DNA from: Plantago ovata
Lineage: Eukaryota > Streptophyta > Magnoliopsida > Lamiales > Plantaginaceae
Reading direction: 5' to 3'
NCBI GenBank assembly: GCA_028274465.1
Contig: CM051456.1
Coordinates: 22,167,033-22,231,032 of the forward strand
Length of the DNA: 64,000 bases
Each line of letters opens with the position of its first letter. Within the stretch, counting starts at the first letter, position 1. The notes under the pieces are model-generated. The model searched no databases. It worked only from the letters and a program-made list of their open reading frames with translations, and had not been told where the DNA came from. Positions 1-10,900 of this stretch are shown here, one piece after another. A program made the position numbers and the translations under genes.

Positions 1-1741
1 GAGGAAGACTTGACCCATTGACTGCTGTTGCATATGGTTTAGATATAGCAAGGTATTCATACAAACTCCTTACATAGCGCATTTGTTAAGGCTGCTTAGT
101 AGTACAGAATACATATGTTTAAAAAAATCCAGTAAGAATACGATGTACTATCTGTTTAAAGCTGCTGGTTACCGTTCTCCTGTCGTACAATCTATAGAAG
201 TTCACTGAAGAAGACTTTCATCTTGTCTTAAGCCACACATCATCATTTTTTTAAATTTTTTTTGTAATCACTATAATATTTGGACGCTATTACAAGGGTC
301 GTTAAGGACAAATGATAGTTCTAGCTTCGATTTTCCATTGTTTTGGATACGCTGTTCTATGTTCTTTAATGGTAAAGGTAGGAATTTGTTGTTGGATGAA
401 AAAGTATACAAAATATGTCCTACCAAAATGGCTACATTTTAATCTTGAAAAACCAACAGAGGTGACTTACAAAAACCCAACTTTGTTCACTGATTGGTAA
501 ATGTCATGCCCGGAGTGTGTAATCTCTCAAATAAGCCCAAGTGTCTTTGCTCTTTCCGTGGTATAATTAACACAGGACATTTTGTAATGGATGTATCTCC
601 CAAGATGTGTTGAAAATGTGTGAATTTGAACTATTGCTATCTTATCTTTGAAGCAAGAGAGACAGTTGAATACATTTACTTTTTTGGTGCTGTTTGTGTA
701 CAAAATTTCATCTCCTAAATATAAAATTTCATTTGTGTGTTGTTGTCAGAGGTATGAATTATCTACATCAGCACAGACCTCATGCTATTATCCATCGAGA
801 TTTGACACCAAGGTTCTAAATTCAGTCTTGTGCATCTCTATAATTTCTTGTCTCAACAAAAGTTGAATTGTTATGTCATGGAATGTTTGCTGTAGTAATG
901 TATTGCAGACTGAAGCAGGGCGTCTTAAAGTGACAGATTTTGGTCTGAGTAAAATCACACAGGGAAAAGATGTTGGTTACAAAATGACTGGTGGAACTGG
1001 ATCATGTACAATTTCTTAGTACTTCTCATGGAACCTTCAGTTTTGTATTATTACAGAATATTCTTCAGAAATGCTTTTTTTTTTTTTCTATTTGTCAGTC
1101 CGCTACATGGCTCCTGAAGTCTACCGTCGAGAATCTTATGGGAAAAGTGTTGATGTGTTTTCATTTGCTTTGGTTGTTCATGAGGTAAAAAGACTCCATG
1201 GAAGCCTGTTTCATGCTGACTGCTGTATGTATTTCATGTTTTTCCTGTGGTTAAGAATGTTGTGCACTACTAATACATTGCTATATTCTGCTTCACTTGT
1301 TGAATAATTGTGTAAAGATGTTCCAAGGCGGACCATCAAATAGGGGCCACGATGCACAACAATTGGCAGACAAGCGAGCATATGAACACATTCGTCCACA
1401 TCTCCCTTCTATGGTGTATCCTCAACCAATCAAGAAGTGAGTTCTTTTAAACGCTTCTTTTCAACCCCCCCCCCCCCCCCCCCCCCAATTTTTTTTTTAT
1501 TATCATTATTTTATTATATTAGGTATAGTCATTCTTTGAACCCAAGTTGACATGATGCAAACCTTGATGGAAATTGGGCAGGCTACTTCAAGATTGCTGG
1601 CATAGAAACCCGGATCTAAGGCCGTCATTTGAAGAAATCATTCTGCGTTTGGAGCTCATCCAAGAGAACCTGCTACAAAAAGCCTCTGGCTGCTGGAGCT
1701 GGATGCCTTGTAAAGGAGTCAGTAGCAATGTGCATGCCTAA
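1..1741 (+). CDS. Integrin-linked-kinase-like protein kinase, C-terminal part (5' truncated by window edge)
   Basis: Six exons can be read in frame: 1-52, 750-812, 896-1005, 1099-1184, 1318-1436 and 1582-1741, each bounded by GT/AG. The product carries the C-lobe of a protein kinase: catalytic loop IIHRDLTPR, DFG as VTDFGLSK, the APE element as RYMAPEVYRR, VDVFSFALVVHEMF of subdomain IX, and a final CWHRNPDLRPSFEEI block of subdomain XI. The HRD and DFG residues are intact, so the domain should be active. The wording best fits plant ankyrin/ILK kinases (Raf-like MAPKKK group C), soluble Ser/Thr kinases implicated in stress and ion signalling. The ankyrin repeats and N-lobe would lie upstream of the window. 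The last exon ends in a Cys-rich tail (SGCWSWMPCKG). Exon 5 is followed by a poly-C/poly-T tract in the intron. Family assignment is firm; the exact paralogue is not. Confidence 0.88.
1465..1486. repeat. 22-base poly-C run followed by poly-T, in the last kinase intron
   Basis: An uninterrupted run of 22 C lies 28 bases inside the intron after exon 5, followed by AATT and a T run. Such runs vary in length and are sequencing-error prone; on the opposite strand it is a G run that could form a quadruplex. Confidence 0.9.
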
Positions 1742-2330
1742 AAATTCTTAGGGCTCAACTTTTTTATTCCAAGAGATCTTGACCCCTGTATCTGCGTGGT
1801 TCTGTCACAGTGAGGTCTAGCACTTTGTAGAAGTCTTTAAGAATCTCTTCATGCAGCAACACGGAACGCCTTTTGTCTCTTGTTCTGGTTTCTTGGAATA
1901 TAGCTGGTTCACTTAGCAGTAGTTATGCATCTGTGTATAATGTTTCCAACTTGCATGCGGAGTAATTGAAGGAAAGAACACTGTAATCAGTCCATCACAT
2001 TTCTATAGGTGCTGGCCATCTTTGTAATGGAAAATTTATTCGATGGGACTTGGGAGTGATTAGCTCAATTCATGGACTCTATTGTACTGTGATACTGCCT
2101 AAAAAGATTAGATTACGGTATTTCGGCAGGGTTGTATTTCACATGGAGGTTTGTTCATAAATTTTCTATTACATCAACATTTTCTCAGTAAGTCATCCAT
2201 ATTATAATTGAGGTTACCACTTGGATTTTTGTGTTAACCATAACCAATTAGAGGGAGGCAAAAAAATTGTTGATAAAACAACTTTTAAATAGGCGAAGAA
2301 TGGCGATTTTGACCTAGTTTGCTCCATCAT
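1742..2330. other. 3' flank of the kinase gene, no gene seen
   Basis: This holds the likely 3' UTR of the kinase (T-rich, ending somewhere before about 2200) and then unique spacer up to the LINE insertion. No open frame, RNA gene or repeat was recognised. Confidence 0.6.
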
Positions 2331-2371
2331 GAGGTAATGAATCCTAGTTTGCTCCATCATGAGGTAATGAG
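2313..2371 (+). repeat. Tandem 5'-junction duplication at a LINE insertion
   Basis: The sequence starting CCTAGTTTGCTCCATC occurs at 2313-2340 and again at 2343-2370. The first copy is genomic; its last 13 bases (GAGGTAATGAATC, 2331-2343) are the target-site duplication, seen again at 4400-4412. The second copy lies inside the insertion, so it is probably filler DNA made at the 5' junction during LINE integration. Confidence 0.75.
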
Positions 2372-4399
2372 AGTGATAAGGATGCGAAAGTGAATGAGAG
2401 GGTGACTAGAGTTGATCAAGACTTAGTGTTCTCTTGGAGTTGGTCAAGCATACCGAGAGGAAGAGTTTTGAGTCAAGTTAATGACCTTCAAAACAAGTTG
2501 AATCCTTTTGTTTGTGATAATTTGGGAGGGGATCGATGGCTTTGGCTAGGAAAAGCATCGGATTGCTATTCGACTAGAGAGGGTTATGGACTAGCTACTA
2601 CACCTAGAGAGCCGATTCCGTTGAATAGATGGGCAAGTGTGCTTTGAAATAAGTTGGTACCTTCTAAGGTTATTGTTTTTGTTTGGAAATTGTTGCAAGA
2701 CAAAATTCCCTCAAAAATCAATCTTAAAAAAAAGGGGGTCTTCTTTACCAAATAATGATGCAAGTTGGAAGAGATGTGATGGAATTGTTGAAAATTCATG
2801 ACACATTTTCGGTTCTTGTCAATTTGCACTTCAAATTTGGGAAGCTTTGTTTGCTTGGCTAAACTTACCAAATCTTTTGGGGTCAAATTTGGAGGAGAGC
2901 ATGGAGAATTTAAGTAAATGGGGAAAAAGAGATGAGCGAGATGGGTGACATCTAATTTGGTTTTGCACTATATGGATGCTTTGGAAGGCAAGGAACATGG
3001 ATGCTTTGGAAGTCAAGGAACGACCTTCTCTACAATGAGGTGGATTTGAGCGGGTGGCAAGTGGTGGAAAAAATAAAAACTATAAGTTGGTCGTGATTGA
3101 AAGGAAAAGGGAGACTTATTGCTTACAACCGAATGGATGGAGGATTGGTTCATTAATCCGTCTTTGTGCTTAGAGACATAGACTTTCATGTTGAGCTTGG
3201 CTAAGGGTACAAAACGGGTGCTTCACTAATGTTTGCTAATGATGTTTAGGTTTGACACGCTTGGAAAGGATGGTCACTTACTGCTGCTCGGGTTCCCTCT
3301 TTATTGCACACACCACCTTTTTTCCTATTAACTCTCTCTGTCCCCCTTGTGCTCCCAGATTTTGACTTGGGCCTGTTACACTTGTTTGGCTACTGTGTCA
3401 GTGGACTAAAGGACAAAGTTGGGAGTGTGGAGCTGTAGATGGGTGGCCTCTTAAGGCCTTTTATTTTCTAACTTGCCTTGGTTTATTGCAGGAACTTGGA
3501 ACATTCCCATTAGACCATTTATTTGGCCTCTTGGTTTTGTTGCTACCGTGGAGTTTATGGCTCTCTTTAGGCTCGTTTCTTCCTCATGTTGGTGGGGCTT
3601 TAAATTTCTTGCCACTTGCTTGGTTGTGTGTACTTAAGAGGAGGGATAGGATTAACATAAGTCGTAGTCATCCCGCATTAACAAGGATGGGCCTTGGCGT
3701 TTGATGAAGCTTCGGATGTTCCTATCTTAAAGTTGCTCTTTTTAAGTACACTTTCTGGCATAGGGTGTAGGAGCGAGACCGCATGAGGTGTTTCGGGTCG
3801 GTGTGGTGACCTTGTTTGTCTCGACCTTGGCTGTAAAAGTATGATGTTAGAAGTTATCATCCCTCCCATGTCTTATTACTATTAGGGGTGGAAGAGTGGT
3901 TCTCGTGGTGTGCCTTTCCCCATTTCCTCGCTGGCTCCTTGTCTCCTTGGCGTGTTGATTGTTTGACCTACTTGACCTTTGCCTTTCTCGGTTTTGTTAT
4001 TGTTTCAACGTTGTAAAGAGCTAACTTGAGCTTCCTTTCGATCCATTCCCGTGATTGACATACCAACCAAAAAGGAAAATCATCTTTCGTTTTGAGCTAA
4101 GTCACCTAGACTTGCCAATGAAAGGTATGCCCCTTTTTTTTGGACTTGACCATAAGTTGGTGATACAACTTGCAATCCCCCCGAATCTCGGCCTCTTGCT
4201 AGAAAGTAGGACATACTAGACGAGGGGGGGGACCAAGAATGTGGTGGTCATAACGGTTTGGGATTGAGGCTTGTTGGTCTCTTAGGTTTCGGTTGTATTC
4301 GCTACTTTATTTTCGGAGTGCATTTTTATGCGCGATGATTTTTGTACTCTTTTTATTTCTTTGTCAATTAATAAAATTTGGCCGTTTCAAAAAAAAAAA
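2344..4399 (+). mobile_element. 5'-truncated plant L1-type LINE with long 3' UTR and poly-A
   Basis: A conceptual frame at 2390-2647 and its continuation past a stop read as the reverse-transcriptase zinc-binding region (zf-RVT) of a plant LINE: DRWLWLGKASDCYSTREGY, then VPSKVIVFVWKLLQDKIPSK. Frames are broken beyond that, with a further match around 3040-3120 (GWQVVEKIK) shared with the copy at 7.8 kb. A non-coding tail of more than 1 kb ends in AATAAAATTTGGCCGTTTC plus about 12 A. GAGGTAATGAATC flanks the element on both sides (2331-2343 and 4400-4412), which fixes its ends. It is a dead, truncated copy; the same 3' terminal sequence recurs at 32977 and 54148. Confidence 0.85.
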
Positions 4400-4691
4400 G
4401 AGGTAATGAATCAGAATTCGACATGCTCTTTTTGTATATAACTTCAAATGTGTTACACTTACATTAGATCTGATTTTATTGGCATTTCTTTCTATTATTA
4501 TGTCATTTTTAACCTTGCATGTGGATGTATAAATCTTACCAAACAACAAGGAAATTGGAAATATCAAGGAAGGATAAGAAAATAATGGACTTGCAAATTT
4601 AAAAAACCAACCAAATAGCATCCGTGTGTTATTTGCAAATTCAACACGTAAAAACCCAACCAAACAAGCATTTGCAGATATGAAACGAAAA

Positions 4692-4905
4692 GGATACCGA
4701 TATTTTCAGAGCGGTTATTGATGCATAAAGCAACTTGTATAGATTCTCAATTATACCCTTGTTAGTCAAAGTTATATAATGCAAACATTTTGATTAGCAA
4801 TACTTTTTCCTACATAGTTTTTTATTATGGCAAAACAATTTTTCTCTACATTTTATACAAGTTGTTTTGTATGCATAAAAAATTACTCTGAAAATATCGG
4901 CACCC
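4692..4905. mobile_element. MITE, about 214 bp, with terminal inverted repeats of about 50 bp
   Basis: The left end GGATACCGATATTTTCAGAG and, further in, CAACTTGTAT are matched in inverted order by ACTCTGAAAATATCGGCACC and ATACAAGTTG at the right. The inner part is T-rich with no coding frame. No clean target duplication was found, so the superfamily is left open. The 4413-4691 stretch before it is AT-rich spacer in which I see nothing. Confidence 0.75.
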
Positions 4906-5053
4906 ATATGAAAAGGTCGGGGATTCACAAACTCAACTCAAAACCGGAAGAAAGTTACTGTCAAATGTAAATTCCCTAGCAAACCGGCTCCTAAGATGCA
5001 ATATCAATAGCACACATAATATATACAATTATCGTACAAAACTCATCACAGTT

Positions 5054-5129
5054 GTCTGGGTGGACTAGTCGGTTATCACGCTAGTCTCACACAAACTAGA
5101 GGTCCCCGGTTCGTACCTGGGCTCAGCCA
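5054..5129 (+). pseudogene. tRNA-Val(CAC)-like pseudogene
   Basis: The 76 bases follow a plant tRNA-Val closely from GTCTGGGTGG through TCGGTTATCACGCTAGTC and the CAC anticodon to the GGTTCG T-loop and GGGCTCAG acceptor side. Two extra bases sit in the anticodon-stem 3' arm, the T-stem has a mismatch, and the acceptor stem has a C where A is expected. It is therefore more likely a decayed copy than a working tRNA. A SINE head is less likely because the similarity covers the whole tRNA. Confidence 0.75.
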
Positions 5130-6330
5130 TTATTAATGAAACTATAATTTTTTAATAAAACAGGTTCAATTGTAACTCGGTCCAGCGAAACTATAGGGTC
5201 ATAGTTCAACTGGTCAACTTGGTTCGACAAGAAAGGTTTCAAACTAGATAACTTAAAATGGAATTCAAAAGTGAAGACTAAAATCAGCCATAGCATAATT
5301 CAATCATATTTATATTTAAACGTTGACCAAAGTATATAACTTTTTGGTCAAGTTTTATTAATACAAAAAGAATTGTTGTCTATAATTGTTTTTTACATAT
5401 ATCTCATTTGCTGAAGGTAACCAATAAAAAACCCTCCATATATATGTCGACAATGACAAGTTGAAAGGTTGAAGGTGATGGTGTAGAAAACCTCTTTTCG
5501 AACTAGTATCGGCCTATCGGGGATCTTCAGAGGTTGGAAAATTGCAATATGGTAATTATACTACAAAATAGGCCTACCTAAGTGTTAATTGAGCAAGAAG
5601 CATTTTGGAGAGTTGAGTAAAGGATGTGTGAGTTAAACTCACTACCTCAAAAGTGAATACTTTCACCATTCATCAAAATATAATCTGCATGTTTGGCTTA
5701 GGGATAGGCCTTTTGAATAGTAACTCGAGAGGTCAATAGTATTTACTATTGAGAGGGGTTTGTGAAAATAGGTTTGAGTTTGAGTTAGTAAAAGTTAGTA
5801 TGATATAGGGGGAATATTAATAGGAGTGATGATGATAGGTGATGATTGGATGATTAAATGATTGGTTAGTTATAGTTAGTTAAAGTTAGTTGTATTGGGA
5901 ATGTGGGAGAATGTATTGGAAATTGATTAGATTTGGTTGAGAATTGTATTTTTTATATTAGATGAAATAATATGAAAGGTAATAGAGTAAAAATAAAAAC
6001 TGAATGTACGAAATATATGTTCTAATTTTCGTTTTTTTATTTTTATTTTACAAACTGAGGATGGATAAATATTGAATTGCTTAGGTAAAAATTATTTCAC
6101 ACGAAATATGAATTACTATATTTTATTACATTAATCATACGACAATCCGTCTGCGACAACATGCTGTCCACCAATACATATACGGAATAGACTCGTCCGA
6201 ACCAGAACTAAATATACATCCCAAAAAACTGGCATAAAAGCACTTTCAAAAACAGACATTTCCAAATATAAAAAACATGAATCAATTGGGCTCAGCTTAT
6301 TGAAAGGGTTAAATCAATGTTAAATTACTT
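5130..6330. other. AT-rich spacer, no gene seen
   Basis: No coding frame or RNA gene is supported. Around 5700-6000 the plus strand is strongly purine-rich with many GTTAGT/GATGAT short repeats, and GAATAGTAACTC...AGTATTTACTATT can fold locally. Nothing else stands out. Confidence 0.5.
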
Positions 6331-6339
6331 CAAACACAA

Positions 6340-7600
6340 AATTTGGCATCCGCCATGGCTGCGAAAAACCATTCCGGTTATCGCCACGCCAAGATATGGT
6401 TATGCTATTTTAGAGTAGAAGGACTTTATTTTTCAAAACTTATAAGATGCTCTTAATCATCATCGCCCCATACACATAACAACTCACAACAAGGACATGT
6501 ACAAAGCAACAAAAATATTTAGAAAAGCAGTTTGGCAGTTGGCATTTTTGCAAGGCGAAGGGCCTATAGGGGCCACACGCCATGGCTGCATATTGGTTGT
6601 TATACCAATAGCCCCGCCAAGCTACGAATGGCTTGTATCCTGCACCAAAAATACAAATGAATTAGTAACGTATACATTATGGAGTAAGCGAGCATATATA
6701 ATTACAATGTCAAGAACAATGTAATGGAAGTACCTTACGGCACAAACCGCCGCATAAATTTGAATTGGATACCAAAGCATCGATTGTCGGCACCACAATC
6801 CTACACACTTTCTCTCTCCATGTCCAGATCAATTGCAACTGGAAAACAATGCAAATATGAACATATGAGTTAAGTTCATAAGGCAGAACAATAATTTGAA
6901 TAAGGAATTTGGGAGCAAACTGCAAGTTGAAAGATGATAGTATTTTTTTTTCTACATACATCATATTCATTTCCATATTAACATACGGCAACATGAATGA
7001 GAGACAATAGAAGAATCAATTTTATTTATTTATTTTAAATTTAATTTCGAATCCATTTAACTAAAATTTAAGCTTAGTAAAGAACTCAATTGAATCTCAG
7101 TTACTCTAATGATAATTCCAATTTAACCCACAATCCAGCAAATGAACCCTACTGCATAAATTTAAATGAAAACCAATATCGAAGAAGACTTAAAAAATTA
7201 CAACAGATAGCAGTCAACAATCAACAATTATTCGAACACCATCAGTAGCATACAATCGAAATGTGGAAATGGGGAGCAAAGAAATTCACAAATCCAAAGC
7301 GTCTCAAAACCGTTATTGGAACTCGAAGGAGCCACAATGCATTCTTCAAGAAATCAAACACCATAAGTAGCATACAAGCCAAATGGGGGCCAAAAAAATT
7401 CACAAATCGAAACCAAATCAAAACCCTAAATGGAACTCGAAGGAACAGAAAGAATTTCAACACAAAATCGAAAGATAATTGGATAGAAGGAGCATACGTA
7501 CCAAAATAGTGGCTACAGTTCCTTGGGCCACTATAATAGAGGGCCAAACGTGCCAACAATTCTCTACAAGCCCAGGGGCCTCTTAAAATGAAAGCCAAAC
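6340..7600 (-). other. Four diverged hairpin modules, possible minus-strand transcript of unknown nature
   Basis: Four places share a layout of a GCC/GGC-bounded short hairpin: about 6351-6401, 6580-6620, 6735-6800 and 7507-7545. The first two share CCATGGCTGC on one side and CGCCA on the other, while the hairpin arms between differ (AACC...GGTT against ATTGGT...ACCAAT) yet still pair. The fourth has ATAGTGGC paired with GCCACTAT. On the minus strand each could be part of a small exon with plausible GT/AG neighbours (for example a donor at about 7506 and an acceptor near 6840), with W/Y-rich readings such as VAWRGYWYNNQYAAMACG. I cannot build a continuous coding frame. It may be a non-coding RNA, a decayed gene, or repeat debris. 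Confidence 0.3.
7236..7475. repeat. Diverged tandem duplication, unit about 120 bp
   Basis: Unit one (7236-7357) begins ACACCATCAGTAGCATACAA and unit two (7358 to about 7475) begins ACACCATAAGTAGCATACAA. Both continue with AAATTCACAAATC and GGAACTCGAAGGA at matching distances. The units differ at roughly one base in five. The open frames here on both strands owe their length to the repeat and are not taken as genes. Confidence 0.75.
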
Positions 7601-7714
7601 ATGCAGAATTCCTTCGGAGTAAAACTTGAGGAAAAGATGAGTGCTTTTTAGTGAATATAGATATTCAGGAGAAATGGTGTGATGAGAGGAAGAGACTTCA
7701 TGGCATATATTTTG

Positions 7715-8675
7715 AGGCTGTGTATACCTGTTGGGTTCTAATTTGATTGAAAGTCTTGAAGCTGTCGTGAAAGTCGGTCTTAGAAATAAGAAAGAATTGT
7801 GATTGTTTTTTGGCATGGAACATTTAGTTAGCTAGAAATGCACTAATGTTCAAGATTGAGAGGCTAACCCCGTGGCAAGTGGTAGAGAAAATTAAATTGA
7901 ATTGTTGGTATTGGCTAAAGGGGAAGGGATTTCTAAAAGAGTATGATCAAGTGGGTTCGTGGTTTTTCGAACCTCTCTTGTGCTTGAAGGGTGTGAGTTG
8001 CGGGATCCTTATTAGTTTTAGCTTTTGTGAAGCGTGTTTTCTTGTAGGTTCTCCAGTGGGGCCGAACTTTGGATTGGGACGGTATTGGTGGGGTAAGTCG
8101 ACTTGATTGGGGATTCAGCTACGCGTCGGGCATTAAACTTCCTCTTTAAGTGCCAATCCAAGGAAGTGTACCATAGTGATATGTTCTTAAATACCTTGGA
8201 GCTCTTGTGAGATATTTGTTTCAGCGTGGTTCCCCGTGCTTATTTGTTTAGTTCATGGGTCACTCGTCGCTATCCGATTGAAGATCACGGTTTAAATTAC
8301 TTGTCACTTACTGGCTTGAGAACATAGGGTGGATTGTGGAGGGATATGCTAAAAATTGTGGGACTTGGTTGAGTTACGTTGTTGCTCGAGCTTAGATGTA
8401 CGTTGGTCCTGTTCCTAGTTAGTGGTGTTTCAACCAACTGGTACCCGTTGCTCCTTTTCTTGGTCATGGGATTAAAGTCACTTGGTATGGGAGGTTGTTT
8501 TTGTTTCTGTAGCCCGGGAGCACTTTGCATTTTGTATTTCGGCCCTCTGTCTGTATTGTCTCAAGTTGGTAGGGAATTAAGTGTGTATTAGATTTGTTGG
8601 TTTGGATTACTTTTTGCCTTGTAAATTTTTCAAGCATTACTTGTGATCTCTATTACTAAAAATTTTAGCCTTTTT
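7715..8675 (+). mobile_element. LINE 3' fragment related to the copy at 2344-4399
   Basis: The frame at 7846-8106 contains TPWQVVEKIKLNCWYWLKGK, the same C-terminal ORF2 region as GWQVVEKIK in the first LINE, followed by a long non-coding 3' part. It ends in AAAAATTTTAGCC and a T run at about 8668, resembling the AAATTTGGCC end of the first copy but without a poly-A tail. The 5' limit is uncertain and no target duplication was identified. It is a dead fragment. Confidence 0.65.
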
Positions 8676-8736
8676 TTTTTTTTAACTCTTTGTCCTCCCC
8701 TTCATATACATGTATAAGAGATAATTTCAGTATTTC

Positions 8737-9550
8737 ACTTTAGTACCCTCTTAGAGCACCCATTCTCAAATTAAGTCCTCTTAGATCAACAATTACAAAT
8801 TGGGACAAAATCCACATTTTGAGTTGACCAAATTCAAAATGTGAAATTTTGGGTTTTAAACCAAACATGCCCTAACCTTATGAGTTTTAAAAAATAAATA
8901 AGCTAAAATATAGAAAAACTAAAAAAATAAAACTTGGTGGAGCTTTACCTCCACCATTAATGGCGGAGCTAAGCTCCATCCAGTTTTCCGGTGGAGCTCT
9001 GATCCACCGGAAAACAGTGGAGCTAAAGTTCCACCATGGTGGCGGAGCTTTGCTCCGCCAATTATAGGCGGAGTCTGCTCCGCCATTGATGTCGGAGCTT
9101 CTGCTCCGTCCAGATTTGGCGGAGCATAGAGCTCCACCATTAATGGCGGAGAAAGCTCCGCCTAGATCTGGCGGTGCAGAGCTCCGCCAGTAACAGGTGG
9201 AGCTTCTGCTCCGCCCAGATCTAGCGGAGCATAGAGCTCCGCCATTAATGGTAGAGTTGAAGCTCCACTTTTTTTTTTAATATTTATTTATTTATTTATA
9301 ATTATTTTTAAAAAAAAAATTATGATGAATTTTTTAATGATTTTTTGGTTTATTCAAAACATTTTTATTAGTTTTTCTTTTTTTAAAGCTAAGGTTGTTT
9401 GGTTTGAAAACAAAAATTTCAAAAATTAGATTTGGTCAACTCAAAATGTCCTAATATGTAATTGGAATGTTATAAGAAGACCTTATTCGATATTGTTGAA
9501 CTATGGGGGATTAATCTGTAATTAGAAGCGCTAATAAGGTACTAAAAAGT
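8737..9550. mobile_element. Foldback/MULE-like element with long inverted arms and a palindrome-array core
   Basis: The arms are inverted copies. The left carries TTAGTACCCTCTTAGAGC, CAACAATTACAAATTGGGAC, CATTTTGAGTTGACCAAA and AAACCAAACATGCCCTAACC. The right carries, reverse-complemented and in the same order, TTAGTACCTTATTAGCGC, the CAATTACATATTAGGAC block, CATTTTGAGTTGACCAAA and AAACCAAACAACCTTAGC. Each arm is about 190-220 bp. Between them is the GC-rich palindromic block at 8937-9271. There is no transposase frame, so it is non-autonomous. No clear target duplication was seen; long arms suggest a Mutator-like or foldback origin. A partial copy of the right-arm sequence recurs at about 9750-9795. 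Confidence 0.72.
8937..9271. repeat. Array of GGCGGAGC/GCTCCGCC palindromes, core of the foldback element
   Basis: About ten GGAGCT- or GGCGGAGC-type half sites alternate with their complements at spacings of 15-40 bp, joined by recurring linkers such as CATTAATGG and CAGATCTGGCGG. The block is GC-rich within AT-rich DNA and could fold into several alternative hairpins, or one long structure with the flanking arms. Open frames across it arise from the repeat and are not genes. Confidence 0.85.
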
Positions 9551-9949
9551 TATGGACCCCATGTATAAAGTAAGTTTAGCTTCTTAGTTCTCTTACTCAA
9601 AAAATTAGTCTCTTTTAGTTCGTGAATTAATGAAAGCTGAAACCCAACAAAGGTGTAGTCCGAGGAGTTCATCACCTCTGTTCTCGGGTCGAACAGATCC
9701 ATACCCGGTTAGATGTAATTGTTTTTGTCTAATAGGGACCCGGCTACATGTAATTGTTAAACTACGAGGGATAAATTTGTAATTAGAAAACTAAGAGAGG
9801 GTCTCGATGCAAATTACCTTTGTTTTTTGCATAAACTTAACTAAAAAATACGTGACCTTAATTTTATATTAGTATCACATGTTTCTGTGATTGGAAGTAG
9901 TGATGGTTCTATCATGTCTTCGTGTATCCAAATATTAGAAATAAAGAAA

Positions 9950-10230
9950 AATATATAAATAATAATAGATATTTGAAATTATAGAATTTGAAAGAAATTC
10001 ACATTTGAAATAGAGTTCACTTTATATGTAAATTTGTCGTCGTGTCACTGTTCTTATATACTACATTCCTGTTAAACTCTCTGAAGGAACACATCGATTT
10101 AATAAAAACTGTTCTTATATACTACAAAAATATGCAAATAATGAAAACATGTAATTAAAAGAACAACTTAATTTTCAAAACTTACAAAAATTATGTTATT
10201 AGATGATTGAAAATTTAATATCAAGAAAAC
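9950..10230. repeat. AT-rich dispersed repeat, copy A
   Basis: Contains AAATTCACATTTGAAATAGA, ATATGTAAATTTGTCGTCGT, a CTACAAAAATATGCAAATAA block and TTAATTTTCAAAACTTACAA. The same blocks in the same order occur at 10720-10860, around 48.65-49.70 kb (interrupted) and 50530-50700. No coding capacity was seen. The family is not recognised; a non-autonomous AT-rich element is likely. Confidence 0.6.
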
Positions 10231-10324
10231 TCTCTTCCCAAATCTGTTAAATTCAAATGTCTTACTATTTTTAAATCTATGAGGAAGTAGAGTGATTAAT
10301 CAAGAAAATACTTACTCTCTTTTA

Positions 10325-10570
10325 CATATTCTTATAGATCTATCTGATGATGTTAGGTTAGTTCTCATACCCTGCAGTTCATTAAAGATTTTATATATCT
10401 ATCTGATGTTAGGTTCACATATCTTTGATGTGTTTTTTGTTTTTTTTTAAATACCAAATCACATAAATAAAAGATATCTATCTGATGCTAGGTTCTCATA
10501 TCTTTGAGGTGTTCATTTTCTTTTTTAAATACCAAATAAATAAAAGATAGCATAGTCTTTTAGGTGTTCT
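10325..10570. repeat. Tandem repeat, about three diverged units of 80-100 bp
   Basis: TATCTATCTGATGTTAGGTT and its variants occur near 10337, 10397 and 10475, followed by CATATCTTTGA(G/T)GTGTT and, in two units, TTTTAAATACCAAAT. Only this local repetition is visible. Confidence 0.65.
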
Positions 10571-10689
10571 CATATATTGAGGTTATCAAATAAAACCTTT
10601 TGTATCTATTATTTCATCAATACTTATTTGTATCTTTTATACCAAGAAAGATATTATATTTACATAAATAATCATATATCTTTTCATAT

Positions 10690-10900
10690 TTTAATAATGT
10701 GGGATTTTGATTGCATTATTCACATAACGAAATTCACATTTAAAATTGAGCTAATTTCATATGTAAATTTATCGTCGTTCTTATTATTTTCTACGAAAAA
10801 TGTAGTCAAAATAAAAAGCTTAACTGTCAAAAATAATATTTTCTAGATTATATTGTTGTGAACATCAATATCGCCAGTATATATAAAATTATTCAAAAGA
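10690..10900. repeat. AT-rich dispersed repeat, copy B
   Basis: Shares GAAATTCACATTTAAAATTG, ATATGTAAATTTATCGTCGT and ATAATATTTTCTAGATTATA with copies A, C and D of the family. The open frame at 10577-10846 is AT-driven and has no recognisable domain. The 10901-11180 stretch after it is AT-rich spacer with nothing recognised. Confidence 0.55.

Larger units (their letters stand above)
8683..9700. repeat. First copy of a segment repeated at 11181-11460, split by a foldback element
   Basis: The left part (8683-8715, CTCTTTGTCCTCCCCTTC then ATACATGTAT) and right part (about 9565-9700, with GTAGTCCGAGGAGTTCATCA and GGGTCGAACAGATCCA) match in order the single segment at 11181-11460. The foldback element at 8737-9550 lies between them. 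Confidence 0.7.

Noticed and set aside
8919-9140. Open frame with repeated GGAELRHHGGT-like residues across the palindrome array, and a possible CRISPR-like repeat
   Set aside because: The frame is produced by the GGAGCT repeats. Spacing is irregular, repeats are palindromic half sites, and the genome is a plant's.
9750-9800. Second foldback element suggested by a repeat of the right-arm sequence
   Set aside because: Only about 45 bp of weak similarity and no matching left arm nearby.
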